Assembly (NCBI GenBank): GCA_041391505.1
Contig: JAWKNW010000048.1
Coordinates: forward strand, 1 to 18,950
Direction of reading: 5' to 3'
Origin: Rhodothermales bacterium
GTDB lineage: Bacteria; Bacteroidota; Rhodothermia; Rhodothermales; JAHQVL01
Length of the DNA: 18,950 nucleotides
The notes below the pieces were generated by a model. That model saw only the letters and a program-made list of their open reading frames with translations. It had not been told where the DNA came from and did not search any database. A program made the translations under genes and the position numbers. Positions 12,391 through 18,950 of the stretch are shown piece by piece. Position 1 is the first letter of the stretch, and each line of letters begins with the position of its first letter.

Positions 12391-12439
12391 CCACTCCGGG
12401 TTGAGGAAGGATCTACTCCTACCAGACACGCCGGAGTGG
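12391..12439 (-). promoter_or_regulatory. Inverted repeat sequestering the ribosome-binding site of the lamin-tail gene
   Basis: On the minus strand the arms CCACTCCGG (12431-12439) and CCGGAGTGG (12391-12399) pair perfectly over 9 bases around a 31-base loop. The 3' arm contains GGAG, the only plausible Shine-Dalgarno, and ends two bases before the ATG at 12388. A folded leader would therefore block initiation. Whether this is a controlled switch or chance is untested. Confidence 0.5.
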
Positions 12440-12504
12440 GCGCGCATAACGTGCTGTTCGAGAAATCGTGCTTACGACCCTCGCACCCGGGTCCTGATTC
12501 CCGC

Positions 12505-13704
12505 TTACCGTTTCAGCGGTTCGTAGCGCAGATGATCCAGCAGGACGTTGCCGAGGGTTTCGATGGCGAACGGCATGGCCGATTCGTCGACGTCGAAATG
12601 GGCGTCGTGAAGCGGGTAGGAAGTGGCGGCGTTGCACGAGGTGCCGAGGCGGACCATCGCGCCGGGGATGTGGCGCTGGTAGTTGGCGAAGTCCTCGGCG
12701 CCCATGCTGGGGCGGGGGATCTGGTAGATGACCTGCTCGCCGGCGTGTTCGCGGATGGACCGGGCGATCAGATCGACGAGCCGGCCGTCGTTGATGACGG
12801 GAGGGACGCCTTCGTCGAACGTGACGCGCGCCGCGGCGCCGTAGCGCGCGGCGATTTCCTCGGCCGCATGGAGCATCTGGAGCCGGATGCGCTCGCTCGT
12901 TTCGATGCTCGTGGACCGCAGCGTCCCGCCGAACTCGATGTAGTTGGGGATGACGTTGTAGGCGTCGCCGGCATGGATGCGGCAGGCTGTCAGCACCGTC
13001 GCATCCCGCGAATCGGACACGCGTCCCGTCAACTGGTAATAGAGATTCAGGATCTGGGTGGCGATCCAGATCGTGTCGGCGGTCTCGTGAGGGCGGGCCG
13101 AATGGCCGGTGCTGGGGCTGGAGATCTCCACGTGAAACCGGACGGACGAGGCCGTCATCGGGCCCTTGATGAGCCCGATTTTACCCGAGGCCAGGGTAGG
13201 GTCGGCGTGCAGCGCATAGGCGGCTTCGAGTCCGTCGAGCACGCCATCCTGGATCATCACCGGGGCGCCCGACGGGGCGCCTTCCTCGTTCGGCTGGAAA
13301 AACACGCGCACCGTGCCGCGCATGTCGTCGCGCCGTTCGTTGAGCCACAGCGCGATGCCGATCGCGACGGTCGTGTGGACATCGTGCCCGCACAGATGGG
13401 CCACGCCGGCGTGGCGCGACGCATACGGTTTTTGTTTGGCGTCCTGGATCGGCAGCGCGTCGATATCCGCTCGGTAGCCGATTTTCGGGCCGGGCAGAGC
13501 GCCGACGATGTCGACGTAGAGTCCGGTCGTGGCGATGGAGGTTACTGCGTCGAGCCCGTGGGCGGACAGGGTGTCGCGAATGTACCGGCTGGTCTCGAAT
13601 TCTTGGAATCCGACCTCGGGGTATTGATGCAGATGCCGGCGTGTGCCGACGAGAAACGCGCTGAAGGTGGTGGGGTCCTGGAGAAGGGTTTGCAGTTCGG
13701 ACAT
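12505..13704 (-). CDS. M20D family amidohydrolase (N-acyl amino acid / hippurate hydrolase-like)
   Basis: A zinc- or manganese-dependent hydrolase that cleaves N-acyl or N-aryl groups from amino acids or related amides; the exact substrate is unknown. The 399-residue length is usual for M20D. It shows RRHLHQYPEVGFQE (22-35), the first metal motif YRADIDALPI (77-86), the CGHDVHTT block with C105, H107 and H110 (105-112), the FFQPNEEG carboxylates (135-142, E140 catalytic, E141 metal), H166 in YALHADP, and H366 in PLHDAHFD (364-371). A lid/dimerisation domain lies about 180-300. The M20D pattern separates it from ArgE/DapE, which lack the Cys ligand. It follows the unknown 257-residue gene by 55 bases. 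No signal peptide is seen, so it should be cytoplasmic. Confidence 0.92.
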   Translation of the reverse strand: MSELQTLLQDPTTFSAFLVGTRRHLHQYPEVGFQEFETSRYIRDTLSAHGLDAVTSIATTGLYVDIVGALPGPKIGYRADIDALPIQDAKQKPYASRHAGVAHLCGHDVHTTVAIGIALWLNERRDDMRGTVRVFFQPNEEGAPSGAPVMIQDGVLDGLEAAYALHADPTLASGKIGLIKGPMTASSVRFHVEISSPSTGHSARPHETADTIWIATQILNLYYQLTGRVSDSRDATVLTACRIHAGDAYNVIPNYIEFGGTLRSTSIETSERIRLQMLHAAEEIAARYGAAARVTFDEGVPPVINDGRLVDLIARSIREHAGEQVIYQIPRPSMGAEDFANYQRHIPGAMVRLGTSCNAATSYPLHDAHFDVDESAMPFAIETLGNVLLDHLRYEPLKR

Positions 13705-13759
13705 GGTATGAGGGTACGAATGCGGGCGCGAACGAGGATGGGGATGCCGGGAAGGCGCC

Positions 13760-14533
13760 TCATCCGGGAAACAGCTCCTGATACCGCTGGAGCATCTGAC
13801 GCGCCTCCTGTTTTAGGCGTTTGCGCTCGGCCGGCGTCCGGGCGAATTGATCCAGCATGGCGTCGAGCGCCGGGGCGCGCTCTTCGTTGCTCAGCCGCGC
13901 GAGATCCCAGTACGCGCTGGCCAGTTGCGTGATGCGTTCGATCGCATCGGGGTCGGCCAGGTGGTCGGGGTTTTCGTAGAGGGGATGCGCGAAGAGCGCG
14001 AACGATTCGGGCTGGTCGGGGCCGTCTTCCTCGTAGAACAGGTTGTCCTCGAAGAGGTCGGCCGGGGAGGGTTCGGAGAATCCGGGGGGCGGCTGCCACG
14101 CGAGCACGCCGGCGGCGGCGCCGTCGAGTTCCTCGAAGGCCTCGCGCAGGGCGTGGAAAAGCTGGTCGAACCGGAGGTCATCCGCCATGTCGGGCTCCGG
14201 CCCGAGCATGCTCGTTTTGAGTTGCTCGTACGAGGCGGACTCGCCCGCCGCTTCTGCCGAAAAGAACGACCAGAAGATCATCGCCGATTCGAGGACGTCG
14301 ATCAGCAGCGCCATGTCGCCGGCGTTGCCGGCGTCGACCGCGGCCGTGCGGCAATGCGTCAGGTCGAGGTGATAATGGTCGAGGACGGGCTGGGCGAAAT
14401 CGATCAGGGTGTCGTAGGGGATGCCGGTATTGCCGGCTCGGTAGACCGAAATGGCCTCGCGGATCATGGCCAGGTGGGCCGTGTTGCCGCGTACCGATGC
14501 GCCCGATTGAGGCGATGAATCCGAGTCCGTCAT
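13760..14533 (-). CDS. Hypothetical protein, 257 residues, translationally coupled to the vWA gene
   Basis: I do not recognise this protein. It is acidic and apparently mostly helical. It has no signal peptide, membrane segment or catalytic motif, and only one cysteine. The middle (about 140-185) is Pro/Glu/Asp-rich and probably disordered (QPPPGFSEPSPADLFED). The last 45 residues are charged and helical, with an RTPAERKRLKQEARQMLQRY end. Its ATG (14531-14533) overlaps the stop of the vWA gene as ATGA, a standard coupled arrangement, so the two are very likely made together. Codon use resembles its neighbours, with GC-rich third positions over the full frame, which supports a real gene. Function may be as a soluble partner of the vWA membrane protein, but that is inference from position only. 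Confidence 0.8.
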   Translation of the reverse strand: MTDSDSSPQSGASVRGNTAHLAMIREAISVYRAGNTGIPYDTLIDFAQPVLDHYHLDLTHCRTAAVDAGNAGDMALLIDVLESAMIFWSFFSAEAAGESASYEQLKTSMLGPEPDMADDLRFDQLFHALREAFEELDGAAAGVLAWQPPPGFSEPSPADLFEDNLFYEEDGPDQPESFALFAHPLYENPDHLADPDAIERITQLASAYWDLARLSNEERAPALDAMLDQFARTPAERKRLKQEARQMLQRYQELFPG

Positions 14534-16701
14534 ACCAACCCGCTCCGTTTACGAATCAGCCATTCTGCCGTGAGGAGGGTTACCACGATCGCGAAAAACA
14601 GATACATGCGTCGCAGCGCTTCCTCCTGCCGTTCCTCTGTAAAGGTCGACACAAATCGACCGGACTGAAGCAAGAGGTCGGGCAAGCCATTCAGGTTTAC
14701 AGGATCCAAAAAGTTCCCTCCTGAACGGGCCGCTATCTGCCGCAAAAGCGGGGCGTTTGCGGTAGTTTCCTTGAATTCGAGGGTGAGCGACCCGACGGCG
14801 AACGACCCCTGGTCCTCGCCCAGCTCCAGCCCGTTGCGGTTCGCCACGGCGCGGTAGCGATAGCTGCCCTCCGGGAGCGCGCCGACGGCGAGTGCGTAGC
14901 GGCCGTTGCCCAGGCCTTCCAGGGTGTAGGGGTAGCGGACGCCGTTGGCCGCCGTCACTTCGAGCTCGACCTCCGCGCCGTCGATGGGGTTGAGGCTTTC
15001 GTCGTAGACCTGCCCGTTGAAGGTGACGGATTCCCCCCCGGAGAACAGTTGTTCGATGGGGGCGACCCGCACCGGCCGGTCGTCTTCCTTCGTGGTGATC
15101 CACTGGAGGATGTTCGTAAAAAGCGTGGCCCAGGCTTCGCCCGGCGCGCTCAGGTCCTCGGGCACGTTTTTCCAGCGCCAGATGCCGGAGGCGAGCAGCG
15201 CCGCGGATCGATGGCCGTCGCGGTGCCGGATGGTGAGGAGCGGGTCGTCCAGGCGGACACCGCGCACTTCGTTGACGGCGAGGACGCGGCTATCCGGCCA
15301 GGGCTGCCAGCGCGAGTCGTTCATGACGAGCGGCGGGAGCTGTTTCCACAGGCCGGGATCGGCGGCGAAGGCTTCTAGCACGGGATGCTGCAGGCCGGCC
15401 GGCGTGGGGACGAATGCCGATTCGACGACGTTTTGCCGGATGGTTTGCAGCTGGATGGGCAGCACGTCCGAAAAACTGTCCTTGAGCCGGCGGAGGTCCG
15501 TCTGCCGGCCCAGGATGAAGAACACCGGCACCCCGCCGCGTGCCGCGTCCGCGAGGCGCTGGACGAGGGCCGCGTCGGCGTTGCGGCCGGGGAAGCCGAC
15601 AAAGATCATGGCGTCATACGCAGCCAGGCTGTCGAGGTCGGGCTGGCCGTAGAGCGAGCCGGCGCCTTTCTGGACGACCGACGTGATCTCGGTGTTGGCG
15701 TTGGTCTCGAGCAGCTGGCGGACGGCCGCGACGTCGGGGTCGGGGCCGGCGGCGACGAGCAGCACCTGCCGCTTGTTGCGGAGCACGCGCACGGTGACCG
15801 TTTCGCTGTTATTGCGATACGTCGCTTCGCCCTCCAGGCGGGTGACGGTGACGGTGTAGCGGCGGTAGCCTTCCTGTTCGGGGATGAAGGACAGGTCGAT
15901 GGGGATCTCGACGGTCCCGGCCGGCAGGTCGACGGTTTCGCCGGCCAGGCGGGCGCCGTTTTCGAGCAGCGCGACCTGGACGCGTTCGCCGGCGTAATCC
16001 TCCACCCGAAGCCCGACCCGCACCGGCAGTTCGTCGCCCACGAACGCGATTTCGTTCGTCGTGACGCTCCGGATCTGGAGGTCGCGCCGGGCCGTAGTGT
16101 CGCCGATGACCACGGTATGGATGGGCACGGGATACCGCTCGGCCAGATAAATCGGGTTGCGGCCGGCGTTGTACTGGCCGTCGGAGATGAGCACCACGCC
16201 CTGCAGGTTCTCGTTGCTGAGCTCCTCGCGCACCTGCTCCAGCGCCGCGGAGACGTTGGTGCGTTCGCCCGTGAATCCGATCGAGTCGGCTTCGTCCGGC
16301 CGGTCGGAAGGGCGGGGTTTGAGCGCGTCGTCGAACTGGTAGAGGGCGACTTCGCCGGGGTAGTCGTTGCCGAGGACGGTGCGGACGGCCGCGCGGACGT
16401 CCGAGCCGGCGTCTTGCGTGATGGAGTCGCCCTGCATGTCCGTGAGCAACAGGCTCTGGCTGTTGTCGACGAGCACGGCCAGAACGGGGCGCTGTTCGAT
16501 CCGGGTGCGGCGTTCGAGGATCGGTTCGAAGAGAAGGAAGAGGACGAGCATCAGCGCGCCGGCGCGCAGGGCGGTGAGCAGCAGGCGCTTCCCCGTGGGG
16601 AGTTCGGGTACTGTGTTGCGGTACACCCAGACAGCCAGCGCGATGGCCACCAGCAGCGCGGGAATGAGCAGGAGCGGTGTGAGCCCGAAGGTCAGCGACA
16701 T
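14530..16701 (-). CDS. vWA domain membrane protein with amidotransferase-like region
   Basis: From the chosen ATG (16699-16701) the protein has 723 residues. Two hydrophobic segments (about 6-26 and 40-60) lead into a von Willebrand factor A domain (about 72-205). Its metal-site residues are visible: DNSQS at 79-83, T148 in ERTNV and D174 in ISDGQ. A beta-sandwich region (210-305) is followed by a segment like class I glutamine amidotransferases without an obvious catalytic Cys (about 310-395, VLLVAAGPDPD ... YDAMIFVGFPG). Another Ig-like part (550-640) precedes a final transmembrane helix (about 698-714) and short tail RKRSGLV. The frame is open 61 codons upstream into the antiporter gene; that Arg/Pro-rich extension is rejected. 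Similar proteins in Bacteroidota-like genomes are usually only called vWA proteins. No MoxR or DUF58 partner is nearby. It is coupled to the next gene by a 4-base overlap. Confidence 0.85.
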   Translation of the reverse strand: MSLTFGLTPLLLIPALLVAIALAVWVYRNTVPELPTGKRLLLTALRAGALMLVLFLLFEPILERRTRIEQRPVLAVLVDNSQSLLLTDMQGDSITQDAGSDVRAAVRTVLGNDYPGEVALYQFDDALKPRPSDRPDEADSIGFTGERTNVSAALEQVREELSNENLQGVVLISDGQYNAGRNPIYLAERYPVPIHTVVIGDTTARRDLQIRSVTTNEIAFVGDELPVRVGLRVEDYAGERVQVALLENGARLAGETVDLPAGTVEIPIDLSFIPEQEGYRRYTVTVTRLEGEATYRNNSETVTVRVLRNKRQVLLVAAGPDPDVAAVRQLLETNANTEITSVVQKGAGSLYGQPDLDSLAAYDAMIFVGFPGRNADAALVQRLADAARGGVPVFFILGRQTDLRRLKDSFSDVLPIQLQTIRQNVVESAFVPTPAGLQHPVLEAFAADPGLWKQLPPLVMNDSRWQPWPDSRVLAVNEVRGVRLDDPLLTIRHRDGHRSAALLASGIWRWKNVPEDLSAPGEAWATLFTNILQWITTKEDDRPVRVAPIEQLFSGGESVTFNGQVYDESLNPIDGAEVELEVTAANGVRYPYTLEGLGNGRYALAVGALPEGSYRYRAVANRNGLELGEDQGSFAVGSLTLEFKETTANAPLLRQIAARSGGNFLDPVNLNGLPDLLLQSGRFVSTFTEERQEEALRRMYLFFAIVVTLLTAEWLIRKRSGLV

Positions 16702-16787
16702 GCGGCGCGGCGAGATTCGTTCGATGAGCGGTGTCGCATTGAACGCGATGATCCGGAAAGAAGATGCAGGATCACGCGCACGACCGA

Positions 16788-17756
16788 TCAACCGACATAC
16801 GGGAGGACGAGATAGACGATGTATCCCGCAAACCCGGCCAGCAGCAGGGCCCCCTCGAGACGGGATATCTGGAACCGCGTCCATGCGAGCGGGAGCAGCA
16901 GCAGGCTGAAACCGAGCATCACGGGGAAATGGATATGGAGCGATTCCGTATCCACGTGGAGCGGACGGATCAGCGACACCATGCCTATAACGAACAGGAT
17001 GTTGAGCAGATTGCTCCCGAGGACGTTGCCGACGGACATGTCGGCGTCTTTTTTCAGGGCACTGGCGATGGACGCGGCCAGTTCGGGGAGGCTGGTCCCG
17101 ATGGCCACCACGGTGAGGCCGATGACGATGGGGGAGATGCCCAAAAATTCCGCGATGGTGACGGCGGCCTTGACCATGAGCTGTGCCCCGCCGGCCAGCG
17201 CGGCCACGCCGGCGGCGATGTACAGGGCCTGTTTCCAGATCGGGTCGCCGGAGCCGGCGAGTTCGTCCTCTTCACCCTCAACGGCGCGGGTCACCAGGGC
17301 GGCATGTTTGCGGGTGTCGCGGATCACATAGATAAAAAAGGCGGCGAGTCCGGTGATCAGGATGCCGCCGTCGATCCGGCTGATGGTGCCATCCAGCGAC
17401 AGGAGGTAAAAGAGCAGCGCGACGCCCATCATCATCGGGTACTCGTTGCGGAGCGTCGTCGAGGATACCGCGAGCGGGAGAACGAGCGCGCTGATGCCGA
17501 GAATCAGCCCGATGTTGGCGATGTTGGACCCCACCACGTTGCCCAGGGCCAGGCTGTCCTCGCCATCGAGCGCCGCGAGGAAATTGACGACGAACTCGGG
17601 CATCGACGTGGCCAGCGCCACCACCGTGATGCCCACGACCATGGGGCGTATGCCGTACCGAATGGCCAGGCCGGCGGCGCCTTTTACGAGCCACTCCGCG
17701 CCGAAATACAGTATTACCAATCCGATCACAAAAATGAGCAACTGGAGAGGTATCAT
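16788..17756 (-). CDS. Calcium/sodium antiporter (CaCA superfamily, YrbG-like)
   Basis: An inner-membrane exchanger expected to expel Ca2+ in exchange for Na+ (K+-dependence possible). The 322-residue protein has about ten hydrophobic helices in two inverted halves. The two alpha repeats are clear: GITVVALATSMPEFVVN (42-58) with GNVVGSNIAN (72-81), and GLTVVAIGTSLPELAAS (213-229) with GNVLGSNLLN (243-252). The key acidic residues E54 and E225 are present. A short acidic loop (159-171, EGEEDELAGSGD) joins the halves. It begins 6 bases after the cytidine deaminase stop, so the two are probably cotranscribed. The vWA gene follows after 86 bases. Ion specificity cannot be settled by sequence. Confidence 0.94.
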   Translation of the reverse strand: MIPLQLLIFVIGLVILYFGAEWLVKGAAGLAIRYGIRPMVVGITVVALATSMPEFVVNFLAALDGEDSLALGNVVGSNIANIGLILGISALVLPLAVSSTTLRNEYPMMMGVALLFYLLSLDGTISRIDGGILITGLAAFFIYVIRDTRKHAALVTRAVEGEEDELAGSGDPIWKQALYIAAGVAALAGGAQLMVKAAVTIAEFLGISPIVIGLTVVAIGTSLPELAASIASALKKDADMSVGNVLGSNLLNILFVIGMVSLIRPLHVDTESLHIHFPVMLGFSLLLLPLAWTRFQISRLEGALLLAGFAGYIVYLVLPYVG

Positions 17757-17762
17757 ACAGCG

Positions 17763-18623
17763 TCAGGCGGTGTCGCGGGGATTGGGCGTTCGAAAGAGGG
17801 TAGCGCCGGTGAAGAACTCGGGCAGGAGCTCGTAGGGGTGAGCGGCACGTCCTCCCGGTATGGATGAGTCCATCCAAAGCGTAGCCTCAGGCGTTAGTTC
17901 CGCCAGCAGTTGCCGGCAGGCGCCGCATGGCGTGCATCCCGGCTCGCGCGTGCAGGTGAGGTACATGGTCTCAGGGTCCTGGATGCCGTAGGTAACCAGC
18001 GTCCCCAGCGCGTTCCGCTCGGCGCATAGAATGCGCGACCAGGTCGGGTGTTCGACGTTGACCCCCGGCACGAGCAGGCCCGTGCCCGTCTCGATCACGC
18101 AGGCGACGGGGAAGTCGGATTCCGGCACATAGGCGCGCGCCGCGAGCCGACGCGCGATGCCGAGGCCTTCCTCGGATGTTGCCGGCGTGTCGGCATCGAG
18201 GTACGGAGACAACGGTTCGGGCGCGACCTGCGGGAGGGGGCCGGTGGCGGCGAAGAGCGCTTCATCCACCTGCGCGAGCGCGATTTCCGGGAGCGTACCG
18301 AGGTAGGCCGCGTCTTCCGGCGTGATGGGCCGGCTCATGGCGAGGGCGACGATGTCGCGCCGGCCGAGGGCCACGGCGGTCGAGATCGCGTTCTGCACCG
18401 ACGGGATTTCGAGGGAATACGAGGCGCTTTCGACGCGTACGCCGGGCACCCAGGCGCCGTCGCCGAGGAGGAGGATGGCGGCGTCCGGTCGATGCGAAAA
18501 GGGGCTGTAGGCGCGGTGCACCCACGCTCGCGCGAGGGCGCGGAGCCGGGCCGAGGCGTCAGCCGGCGTATGTTTCATGTCGGGAGGGGAGTTCAGGGGG
18601 GTGTTGAGAGTCGATTCCCGCAT
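17763..18623 (-). CDS. cdd: Two-domain cytidine deaminase with degenerate N-terminal domain
   Basis: Cytidine deaminases hydrolyse (deoxy)cytidine to (deoxy)uridine for pyrimidine salvage. The 286-residue protein holds two deaminase domains. The C-terminal one (about 150-286) is complete: PGVNVEHPTWSRILCAERNA with zinc ligand C200 and catalytic E202, then PCGACRQLLAEL with zinc ligands C233 and C236. The N-terminal one (about 24-128) keeps AYSPFSHRPDAAILL and GVRVESASYSLEIPSVQNAI, but the CAE motif is replaced by PSV (74-76) and no PCxxC is present, so it cannot bind zinc. E. coli Cdd has the opposite order. The start at 18621-18623 is chosen because GGGAGG lies about 10 bases upstream; an in-frame ATG at 18578 is the alternative. 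The gene heads the minus-strand series and is divergent from the tRNA-Leu gene. The salvage role is inferred from the family. Confidence 0.9.
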   Translation of the reverse strand: MRESTLNTPLNSPPDMKHTPADASARLRALARAWVHRAYSPFSHRPDAAILLLGDGAWVPGVRVESASYSLEIPSVQNAISTAVALGRRDIVALAMSRPITPEDAAYLGTLPEIALAQVDEALFAATGPLPQVAPEPLSPYLDADTPATSEEGLGIARRLAARAYVPESDFPVACVIETGTGLLVPGVNVEHPTWSRILCAERNALGTLVTYGIQDPETMYLTCTREPGCTPCGACRQLLAELTPEATLWMDSSIPGGRAAHPYELLPEFFTGATLFRTPNPRDTA

Positions 18624-18632
18624 TTTATGTTT

Positions 18633-18640
18633 CCCTCCCC
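18633..18640 (-). promoter_or_regulatory. Shine-Dalgarno-like site of the cytidine deaminase gene
   Basis: GGGGAGGG on the minus strand ends 9 bases before the ATG at 18623. It is one of only two clear Shine-Dalgarno-like sequences in the window and supports the longer of the two possible starts. Confidence 0.45.
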
Positions 18641-18785
18641 GCGGTTGCGTTTCTCGCGAAGCGTTGCGCGATGCGGGAAATTGGGGTAGTTTTAACGCCG
18701 ATCGCGGGCGAGTGGTCGGGGGGCGGTCCCTTTCTCATCGTCTCCTAATCATCGACGCTTCCCGATCCGCGATTAACCGTTCCTT

Positions 18786-18870
18786 GCCGGGGTGGCGAAA
18801 TGGTAGACGCAACGGACTTAAAATCCGTTGAGGGGCAACCCTCGTGCGGGTTCGAGTCCCGCCCTCGGTA
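18786..18870 (+). tRNA. tRNA-Leu (anticodon UAA)
   Basis: An 85-base class II tRNA. The acceptor stem GCCGGGG (18786-18792) pairs with CCTCGGT, followed by discriminator A at 18870. The anticodon loop CTTAAAA has TAA at 18819-18821, with stem ACGGA/TCCGT. The long variable arm GAGGG-GCAA-CCCTC and the T arm GCGGG-TTCGAGT-CCCGC are perfect. Discriminator A and the large variable arm are leucine identity features. The 3' CCA is not encoded, so it must be added by nucleotidyltransferase. The first acceptor pair is a G-U wobble. I see no convincing promoter in the 162 bases shared with the divergent cytidine deaminase gene. Confidence 0.97.
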
Positions 18871-18897
18871 CGATGCCATCGGATGTGGTGGCGGTTT

Positions 18898-18949
18898 CAG
18901 GTTTGCAGGTTACAGGTTTGCGCAGAGGTCCGCTGCCGCATACCGCATC
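18898..18949. repeat. Short tandem repeats downstream of tRNA-Leu
   Basis: CAGGTTTG, CAGGTTA and CAGGTTTG are directly abutted (18898-18920). After a 15-base gap come two abutted heptamers CCGCATA and CCGCATC (18936-18949). The region continues off the right edge, so the full array length is unknown. No coding frame is evident between 18871 and 18950. Confidence 0.5.
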
Positions 18950-18950
18950 G

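Noticed and set aside
12436..13932. Plus-strand open frame of about 500 codons opposite the M20D gene
   Set aside because: Antisense shadow spanning two well-supported minus-strand genes and their gap; no domain, no ribosome-binding site.
15385..16815. Plus-strand open frame of about 475 codons opposite the vWA gene
   Set aside because: Composition typical of a complement-strand frame; the vWA metal-site motifs fix the coding strand as minus.
16702..16884. 61-codon N-terminal extension of the vWA protein
   Set aside because: It would overlap the antiporter gene, is Arg/Pro-rich, and precedes a natural membrane-protein start (MSLTFGLTPLLL).
18661..18694. Promoter TTGCGC-N17-TAGTTT upstream of the tRNA
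   Set aside because: Only three of six matches in each box and it lies about 90 bases from the tRNA 5' end, so it is indistinguishable from chance.

Overview
The window is a GC-rich stretch of bacterial chromosome that is almost fully coding. Thirteen protein genes and one tRNA gene are supported. I infer a member of the Rhodothermota/Bacteroidota-related lineages. The clues are the two-copy lamin-tail secreted protein ending in a FlgD-like domain, the vWA plus amidotransferase-like membrane protein, the proline-rich FtsK linker, the near absence of Shine-Dalgarno sequences, and short intergenic tandem repeats. This placement is not proven. No phage, IS element, integrase, CRISPR array or rRNA was seen.

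Layout, left to right. Positions 1-4461 hold a minus-strand unit transcribed gcvT -> ftsK -> purK (purK runs off the left edge), with gaps of 10 and 8 bases. A sigma70-type promoter with a perfect TATAAT and a 17-base spacer lies just upstream of gcvT. Behind it, also on the minus strand, is tyrA (prephenate dehydrogenase with an ACT domain). A rhomboid protease gene is divergent from tyrA on the plus strand. It converges tail to tail with clpC, with only 7 bases between the stop codons.

From clpC to about 18620 everything is on the minus strand. Transcription order is: two-domain cytidine deaminase, Na+/Ca2+ antiporter, vWA membrane protein, unknown 257-residue protein, M20D amidohydrolase, secreted lamin-tail protein, A-type Fe-S carrier, clpC. 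The first four genes are tightly packed (gaps 6 and 86 bases, then a 4-base overlap). The last three junctions are looser. The two noncoding stretches longer than 300 bases lie on either side of the Fe-S carrier gene. The one before clpC carries a strong hairpin and a 15-base palindrome. A tRNA-Leu(UAA) gene sits on the plus strand at the right end, followed by short tandem repeats.

Most genes are housekeeping: purine, one-carbon, aromatic amino acid and pyrimidine metabolism, chromosome segregation, proteolysis and Fe-S maturation. The less ordinary elements are a cytidine deaminase whose first domain is degenerate and whose second is intact (reverse of the E. coli Cdd order), the translationally coupled vWA/unknown gene pair, and inverted repeats in three 5' leaders. 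I found no clear evidence for a wholly new multi-gene system.
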